Source: Bacteroidetes bacterium UBA7368
GTDB taxonomy: Bacteria; Bacteroidota; Rhodothermia; Rhodothermales; UBA10348
Reading direction: 5' to 3'
DNA: 11,381 bases
Assembly (NCBI GenBank): GCA_002469915.1
Contig: DKOG01000043.1
Span: 18,251-29,631, forward strand
Positions 6,765-11,381 of the stretch are shown here, in pieces. Under the pieces are notes generated by a model. That model did not search any database, had not been told where the DNA came from, and saw only the letters and a list, made by a program, of their open reading frames with translations. Made by a program: the position numbers and the translations under genes. How positions within the stretch are numbered: position 1 is the stretch's first letter; every line of letters begins with the position of its first letter.

Positions 6765-7520
6765 ATGCCAAGATCTGAATCAAAAAAGCTCGCTCCAACC
6801 GTCTTTAGACGGTTGTTCTATTTATGGGCCATGTTTTGGACGGCCTGGATGACCGTTTTCTCCTGCATCGGCGCCGTTCTGCATCATATGCTTTCTAGTG
6901 ATATTCGGGTTTTTAAACTTTGGTCACGGATTTGGGGTCGCAGTATTCTGTTTTGTGCGGGAATGAGAGTGGACATCGAGCAGCGTGGAGAACTTTCAGC
7001 TCCGGCCTATGTTTTTGCGCTCAACCATCAGGTTTCTCTTGATATTCCAGCTGCTGGTATCATTATTCCTCGTCCGTTCGGGTGGGTAGCTAAAGCAGAA
7101 TTGGCAAAAGTACCTTTTCTTGGAGCTGCGATTAAGCACTCGCCTTCTGTGTTTATTGACCGATCTCATCCCAAGAAGTCTATAGAGTCCATACGTGTTG
7201 CGGGAGAGCGGATTAGAAGTGGCCTGTCAGTGGCCATATTTCCCGAAGGTTCGCGTTCTGGAAGTGACGTACTCCAGCCGTTCAAAAAAGGCGCTTTTGT
7301 GCTGGCTATTGAGGCGGGTGTACCCGTCGTGCCCGTGACGATCTTGGATGCCTACCATCTATTCAATGAAAAAGGAAAGCTTGCACAACCTGGTACAATG
7401 CACATCGTCATTGGAGAGCCCATACAAATTGACGGATGGTCGCGAAAAGATATTCCCCGCCTCATGGAAGAGGTTCGATCTACCATGCAGGATGAATTGG
7501 ATCGGCGGAACCGGTCCTGA
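6765..7520 (+). CDS. plsC: 1-acyl-sn-glycerol-3-phosphate acyltransferase (PlsC-like)
   Basis: This 251-residue membrane-associated acyltransferase has all four family blocks: NHQVSLD (87-93, the catalytic H-x4-D), VFIDRS (129-134), FPEGSRS (159-165, binds the glycerol phosphate) and GVPVVPVT (185-192). One hydrophobic segment (about 18-43) anchors it in the inner membrane. The family transfers an acyl chain to the sn-2 position of lysophosphatidic acid, giving phosphatidic acid for phospholipid synthesis. The length suits bacterial PlsC. A related lysophospholipid or ornithine-lipid acyltransferase with the same motifs cannot be excluded. ATG 6765 is preferred over an in-frame TTG at 6756; no Shine-Dalgarno sequence decides between them. 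The YfhO gene follows after 39 bases on the same strand and may share its transcript. Confidence 0.88.
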   Translation: MPRSESKKLAPTVFRRLFYLWAMFWTAWMTVFSCIGAVLHHMLSSDIRVFKLWSRIWGRSILFCAGMRVDIEQRGELSAPAYVFALNHQVSLDIPAAGIIIPRPFGWVAKAELAKVPFLGAAIKHSPSVFIDRSHPKKSIESIRVAGERIRSGLSVAIFPEGSRSGSDVLQPFKKGAFVLAIEAGVPVVPVTILDAYHLFNEKGKLAQPGTMHIVIGEPIQIDGWSRKDIPRLMEEVRSTMQDELDRRNRS

Positions 7521-7559
7521 GACGTTCCGTAGCTTAACATCACCTTTCTATCCCGCAAC

Positions 7560-10106
7560 ATGAGCAAAAAAACACCGCGCTCCAGATCTAAAAAGAGCTC
7601 AGTTTCCAATACGGGAAGGGCAGTGCCCGAGTGGCATGGAATGTGGCAAAAGCAGACGCCACTCAAGCAACATGGTTTTGGTTTTTTGGCATTGCTTCTC
7701 GTCAGTGTGACTTTTTTCGCCCCTATCCATTTTTCTGGAAAGCAGCTTATAGCGGGTGATACGGTGTCGTGGCGTGGAATGGCGCAGTCCATGATCGAAT
7801 ATGAGGAACAGACCGGTGAAGTTGCGCTCTGGGCAGGGCGCACATTCGCAGGAATGCCGGGGTATATGATTTCACCTGAGCTGACGGTGCCTCAGGTTGA
7901 TTCTGTGATGAGACAACTGAGACTTCTTTTTTGGCCGACATCGCACATGATGCTCTTGTTCATGGGGATGTATTTTTTGGCTTGGTTTCTGACTCGAGAT
8001 ACGCTGGCAAGCATAATGGGGGCCGTAGCCTACGGCTTCACAACCTATATCCCTGTGATTTTGGTCGCAGGACACAATTCAAAGTTTATTGCCTTGGCTT
8101 GGGCTCCTTGGATGCTTCTGGCCTTCGCGTATGCCATGAAGCAACGAAACGTATTGTCTGCGCTTCTATTTGCCGTTGCTCTTGCCGTCAATCTTAGGGC
8201 TGGGCACGTCCAAATCACCTACTACGTTACGGTTGCAGCCGGTATTTGGTGGTTGTTTGAGGGTGTTAAAAGCATTCGAGCTGCTGAGGTCGGGCAGTTC
8301 TTGAAATCCACTGGAATGCTCGCTTTGGGATCCGTTTTGGGCTTAATGATGGTGGCAGAACCCTACCTAGCACACGCAGAATTGGCACCGTTCACGACCC
8401 GGGGCTCCGACTCCGGCGGAGCCCCGGGTGGCATGGCCTGGGAATATGCTATGGCATGGAGTCAAGGTATAGCCGAATTGTGGACCCTCGTGGTGTCAGA
8501 CATCTTTGGGGGTGCTAGCCCGACTTATTGGGGAGCCAAGACATTCACTGGAGGGCCTCATCATCTTGGCATAATCGTCATTGTGTTCGCGGCTCTTGCG
8601 GTATGGAGAAAAAGAGACCTGGTCACTTGGTCATTGGTAACTGCTATTGTAGTCATGACGATGTTCTCTTTAGGTCAGAACTTATCCGTTCTGAACAAGC
8701 CTATGTTTGACTATTTCCCGATGTTCGATGCTTTTCGAGTGCCTGAAACATGGTTGAGTGTCGTTGCACTTCTCGTCGCGGTGCTGGCCTCTCGGGGGAT
8801 TTTAGAGCTGAAGAATGGGATCAGCATCACGCGCTTCACTTCGGTCCCCCACGTTCGCGGTTTTATGCTGGGATCGATCTTGATTCTGGCAATGATGACG
8901 GTAGGTCCTTCCTTTCTGAGTTTTGAAAAACCGTTTGAGCAAGATCGTCTGTATTCGCAGATTAAGGCTCAATATCCTTCGGCCACAGATGCACAGATTA
9001 CGGGCGCGATTTCTCAGGAAGTGGCGACGAGGATGATTGAGAGAGAAGATCGATTTCGAGCAGATACCAGGCGGGCCATCTTTTTCCTTCTTCTTGTCAT
9101 GGGGCTCCTTTGGTTGTACCACAGAAAAATGATTCCCTATTGGATGACTGCCATAGGCATCATTGTACTGCTGGCGTTTGATCTGGGTGGAGTAGGACGT
9201 AGATATTTGAACGAAAATGCACTTTCTGATGAGATAGAAGTGGCGGACAAAGTCCCCGAATATGAATTTGATACGTTTCTGAAAGCACGTGCATTTGAAG
9301 AAGGTGGAGAGGGTGAATTCCGGGTTTTATCTCTAGAGTTTGGCCAGAATCCTGAGACCAACGCCCGTCCTTCTTTTCATTATGAATCGTTGGGTGGATA
9401 CTCCGGTGCCAAGCTTCGAGTGTATCAGGATTTCCTAGACCAATTGATTTTCCTTCCGTCTGGTACAGGTATTAATCAACCCGTCCTGGATATGTTGAAC
9501 GTACGTTTCGTAGTCGCTGGGGGAGCGGTACCTGGATACATCCCAGTTTTTCAGGACGAACAAACGGGAATGATCGTGTTGGCTAGTGAAACGGCAAACG
9601 AACGTGCATTTTTGGTCGACAAGGTGACTCGTCTTGCGGACGCTCCTTCGGTATGGGATCGTCTACGAGAACCAGACTTTGATCCATCCAAAGAAGCGCT
9701 AATGGTGGGAGTCGATGCCGAACTCGTTGAGCGCGTGCGAGCAGCTACAGATTCTACTACGGTTAAACGAGTTAATCGTATTGCGTACACCGCTCAGGAA
9801 ATGACCTTTCAGGTAGAATCGGATCACGCTCGCCTGCTTGTTGTCAGCGAGATCTATTATAAGCCGGGCTGGAAGGCGTTCGTAAATGGAGAGGAAACGC
9901 CCATTTTTCAGACGAACTATGTGCTTCGGGGTGTGGAAGTGCCTGCTGGGGTGAGCGAAGTGCAGCTTGTTTTTGAGCCCGCTTCCTTCCGCAATGGCCG
10001 TATGATTACTGGTGCAGGGACGCTGATTGTATACGGCTGGCTTTTGGTGTTTGGCCTTCAAGCCGTGCGTAGGAAAGAGCAGGATGAGGACCCTGATTAT
10101 TCTTGA
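7560..10106 (+). CDS. YfhO-family polytopic membrane protein
   Basis: This 848-residue protein has a basic cytoplasmic N-terminus (1-40), then about a dozen hydrophobic segments (for example 41-57, 127-145, 151-170, 177-193, 198-210, 219-233, 252-268, 335-348, 355-370, 397-412, 432-450, two around 505-545, and one near the C-terminus). Family marks are GDT (66-68) in the first outer loop, AGHNSKF (170-176), NLRAGHVQITYY (211-222) and FDAFRVPETWLS (389-400). A large soluble domain follows (about 550-810), ending in a beta-rich YYKPGWKAFVNG segment. YfhO proteins resemble GT-C glycosyltransferases; the Bacillus member assists glycosylation of lipoteichoic acid, while the Gram-negative forms are uncharacterised. 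Residues 280-290 (TRGSDSGGAPG) are encoded exactly by a GC-rich palindrome. The stop overlaps the start of the next glycosyltransferase gene, which supports a joint role in surface glycan work. Confidence 0.88.
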   Translation: MSKKTPRSRSKKSSVSNTGRAVPEWHGMWQKQTPLKQHGFGFLALLLVSVTFFAPIHFSGKQLIAGDTVSWRGMAQSMIEYEEQTGEVALWAGRTFAGMPGYMISPELTVPQVDSVMRQLRLLFWPTSHMMLLFMGMYFLAWFLTRDTLASIMGAVAYGFTTYIPVILVAGHNSKFIALAWAPWMLLAFAYAMKQRNVLSALLFAVALAVNLRAGHVQITYYVTVAAGIWWLFEGVKSIRAAEVGQFLKSTGMLALGSVLGLMMVAEPYLAHAELAPFTTRGSDSGGAPGGMAWEYAMAWSQGIAELWTLVVSDIFGGASPTYWGAKTFTGGPHHLGIIVIVFAALAVWRKRDLVTWSLVTAIVVMTMFSLGQNLSVLNKPMFDYFPMFDAFRVPETWLSVVALLVAVLASRGILELKNGISITRFTSVPHVRGFMLGSILILAMMTVGPSFLSFEKPFEQDRLYSQIKAQYPSATDAQITGAISQEVATRMIEREDRFRADTRRAIFFLLLVMGLLWLYHRKMIPYWMTAIGIIVLLAFDLGGVGRRYLNENALSDEIEVADKVPEYEFDTFLKARAFEEGGEGEFRVLSLEFGQNPETNARPSFHYESLGGYSGAKLRVYQDFLDQLIFLPSGTGINQPVLDMLNVRFVVAGGAVPGYIPVFQDEQTGMIVLASETANERAFLVDKVTRLADAPSVWDRLREPDFDPSKEALMVGVDAELVERVRAATDSTTVKRVNRIAYTAQEMTFQVESDHARLLVVSEIYYKPGWKAFVNGEETPIFQTNYVLRGVEVPAGVSEVQLVFEPASFRNGRMITGAGTLIVYGWLLVFGLQAVRRKEQDEDPDYS
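8397..8429. repeat. Perfect 12-bp GC palindrome, in frame within the YfhO gene
   Basis: ACCCGGGGCTCC (8397-8408) and GGAGCCCCGGGT (8418-8429) are perfect complements around a 9-base loop. The 33 bases equal 11 whole codons and encode a Ser/Gly/Pro-rich stretch, residues 280-290, in a loop after the transmembrane segment at about 252-268. It has no T-run and lies far from either gene end, so it is not a terminator. It looks like an insertion or a strongly selected hairpin. Confidence 0.75.
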
Positions 10107-11381
10107 AAAGAGTTCTTTTCATCTCATACTATTTCCCGCCATCAGGTGGGTCCGGCGTCCAGCGTCCACTGAAGTTCGTTAAGTATTTTCGGGAGTTTAA
10201 CTGGGATCCAACCGTTTTGACGGTAGATCCTAAGTTTGCGTCTTTTCCTGATTTAGATCATGCTCTGGAGGCTGATATTCCCGCGAATGTGCGTGTCATT
10301 CGTACCCGCTCGAGAGACCCTTATGCCGCGTATGCAAAGTGGACTGGCCGTAAGAAATCAGATGCAGTGGGTGTTGGTTTTTTGGGTGCTGAACATACCT
10401 CTTTTAAGGAAAAAATGGCCCGGTGGGTCCGCGCCAACGCTTTCTTACCAGATGCACGTCGGGGCTGGATTCGGTTTGCGAGACAGGCTGGCGATCAAGA
10501 GATTCAAGACAGCGCGCCTTTTGACGCCATCGTTTCAACCGGGCCGCCTCATTCGGCTCATCTGGTCGCCTCATTTCTTTCTAAGAAACATGGTATTCCA
10601 TGGGTTGCAGATATTCGAGACTCGTGGCCGGATGTAGCTTATGCCGAATCGCTTCCTACCATGCGGTTGGCTCGCAAATTAGATTTGGCCATTCGCGATA
10701 AAGCGCTGCAGTTAGCAGCTGGTCGAATTGTGGTTTCAGAAGACCTTGGGACGTCTATGGAGGCCAGTTCTGGGCTCAAGTACGACTTGATCCGAAATGG
10801 ATTTGATCCAGAGGACTTTGAGGATGTTCGTCCCATTCAAGATGGCACGTTCACGCTCGTGCATACCGGAAATCTTTCGCCTGCTCGAAATCCTCTTCCG
10901 CTCTGGCCCGTTTTAGCTGCAGGCCGTGCTGCGGGCAAATGGCAGCTACTGAAGATTGTCTTGGTTGGAAACGTGGACGGTACCGTTTGGGAATCAGCTA
11001 GAAAGCATGGGGTGGATGGAATGATAGAGCATATTCCTTATGTCCCGCACAAGGAAGCCTTAACACATACCTGCAGTGCGTCTGTCTTGGTTTTGCCCAT
11101 AAATCGGGTTTCAAATTCAGCAGGCATCGTGACAGGGAAGATATACGAGTATTTAGCAGCTGGTCGTCCTGTTTTAGGCCTTGGAGATCCAAAAGGAGAA
11201 GCCTCTCAGATCCTAAGAGAATCTGGTGGAGGGCGTATGTTTGATTACTCGAATGAGGCTGGAATCGCTGATTGGATTGATTCATTGTATGAAGCTTGGG
11301 TTCTGGGCTCGCCCCTTCCCGGGGCGAGCCCAGAACGCGCTGCTGCCTACAGCCGCCGTTCTCAGACGGGCCAACTCGTGC
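10103..11381 (+). CDS. GT-B glycosyltransferase (GT4-like), 3' end outside the window
   Basis: An open frame of at least 426 codons runs from TTG 10103 off the right edge. The start is forced: an in-frame TGA lies at 10094 and no ATG occurs for roughly a hundred codons. The TTG overlaps the upstream TGA (TTGA, 4 bases), indicating translational coupling with the YfhO gene. The N-terminal Rossmann half begins FISYYFPPSGGSGVQRPLKF (6-25), the classic acceptor-side start of this glycosyltransferase group. ADIRDSWPD (169-177) and HTGNLSPARNP (254-264) lead into the donor half, which carries TGKIYEYLAAGRPVLG (344-359) for nucleotide-sugar binding. The likely role is adding a sugar to a lipid-linked surface polysaccharide or LPS in the cytoplasm; the sugar cannot be read. 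A long palindrome lies at codons 400-412 near the visible end. Confidence 0.88.
   Translation, partial: MKRVLFISYYFPPSGGSGVQRPLKFVKYFREFNWDPTVLTVDPKFASFPDLDHALEADIPANVRVIRTRSRDPYAAYAKWTGRKKSDAVGVGFLGAEHTSFKEKMARWVRANAFLPDARRGWIRFARQAGDQEIQDSAPFDAIVSTGPPHSAHLVASFLSKKHGIPWVADIRDSWPDVAYAESLPTMRLARKLDLAIRDKALQLAAGRIVVSEDLGTSMEASSGLKYDLIRNGFDPEDFEDVRPIQDGTFTLVHTGNLSPARNPLPLWPVLAAGRAAGKWQLLKIVLVGNVDGTVWESARKHGVDGMIEHIPYVPHKEALTHTCSASVLVLPINRVSNSAGIVTGKIYEYLAAGRPVLGLGDPKGEASQILRESGGGRMFDYSNEAGIADWIDSLYEAWVLGSPLPGASPERAAAYSRRSQTGQLV
11300..11336. repeat. Perfect 16-bp GC palindrome, in frame within the glycosyltransferase gene
   Basis: GTTCTGGGCTCGCCCC (11300-11315) and GGGGCGAGCCCAGAAC (11321-11336) are perfect complements around a 5-base loop, TTCCC. 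It begins at codon 400 and encodes VLGSPLPGASPE before normal helical sequence resumes (RAAAYSRR). No T-run follows and the frame continues through it, so it is not an end-of-gene terminator. It is the longest perfect inverted repeat in the window. Confidence 0.8.

Noticed and set aside
6472..6852. A 126-codon + strand frame crossing the divergent spacer
   Set aside because: It is antisense to the signal-peptide end of the barrel gene and overlaps the plsC start; composition is not protein-like.
7352..7843. A 163-codon open frame on the - strand across the plsC/YfhO junction
   Set aside because: It is antisense to two well-supported genes and has no family features; long shadow frames are expected opposite such genes.
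10260..10637. A 125-codon + strand frame within the glycosyltransferase gene
   Set aside because: It is out of frame with the clear GT-B protein that covers the same bases and has no motif of its own.

Overview
The window holds nine protein-coding genes or gene remnants, with no tRNA, rRNA, CRISPR array, transposase or phage gene. The gene content suggests a Gram-negative member of the Bacteroidota/Rhodothermota/Balneolota group. The signs are outer-membrane beta-barrels ending in aromatic or basic residues, a YfhO-family membrane protein, a secreted M28 peptidase with a C-terminal Fn3-like domain, and a secretin tail of a PulD/PilQ-like type. Nearly all genes also lack a recognisable Shine-Dalgarno sequence, which is typical of that group. 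This placement is inference; no marker gene is present to prove it.

Layout, left to right. Positions 1-366 are the 3' end of an outer-membrane barrel gene. It is followed after 3 bases by a YfcE-type metallophosphoesterase (370-879) and then a GAF-GAF-SpoIIE (RsbU-like) protein phosphatase (907-2637), all on the + strand. A secreted M28 metallopeptidase (2634-4016, -) converges on the phosphatase, and the two share a CTAG that holds both stop codons. Next comes a 435-base stretch without a convincing gene but with a long nested inverted-repeat structure (4158-4274), directly before the amputated C-terminus of a secretin (4452-4868, +). A very strong intrinsic terminator (4889-4925) closes this part.

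The second half starts with a lipoprotein that has the M28 fold signature but has lost most catalytic residues (4962-5972, +). It converges on a small outer-membrane barrel protein (5982-6617, -). Divergent from that barrel is a + strand run of envelope genes: a PlsC-like acyltransferase (6765-7520), a large YfhO-family polytopic membrane protein (7560-10106) and a GT-B glycosyltransferase (10103 to the window end). The glycosyltransferase starts at a TTG overlapping the YfhO stop codon. The last two genes look translationally coupled and probably act in surface glycan or glycolipid assembly, with PlsC making membrane phospholipid precursors; that joint role is inferred from order only.

The main anomalies are four. 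(1) Long, GC-rich, near-perfect palindromes recur, three of them in frame inside coding sequences (2878-2915, 8397-8429, 11300-11336), in addition to the intergenic one and the terminator. (2) A structured intergenic element abuts a beheaded secretin gene. (3) Two M28-type proteins lie close together, one with an altered first metal ligand and one apparently catalytically dead. (4) A long glycosyltransferase frame can be opened only by a TTG codon.
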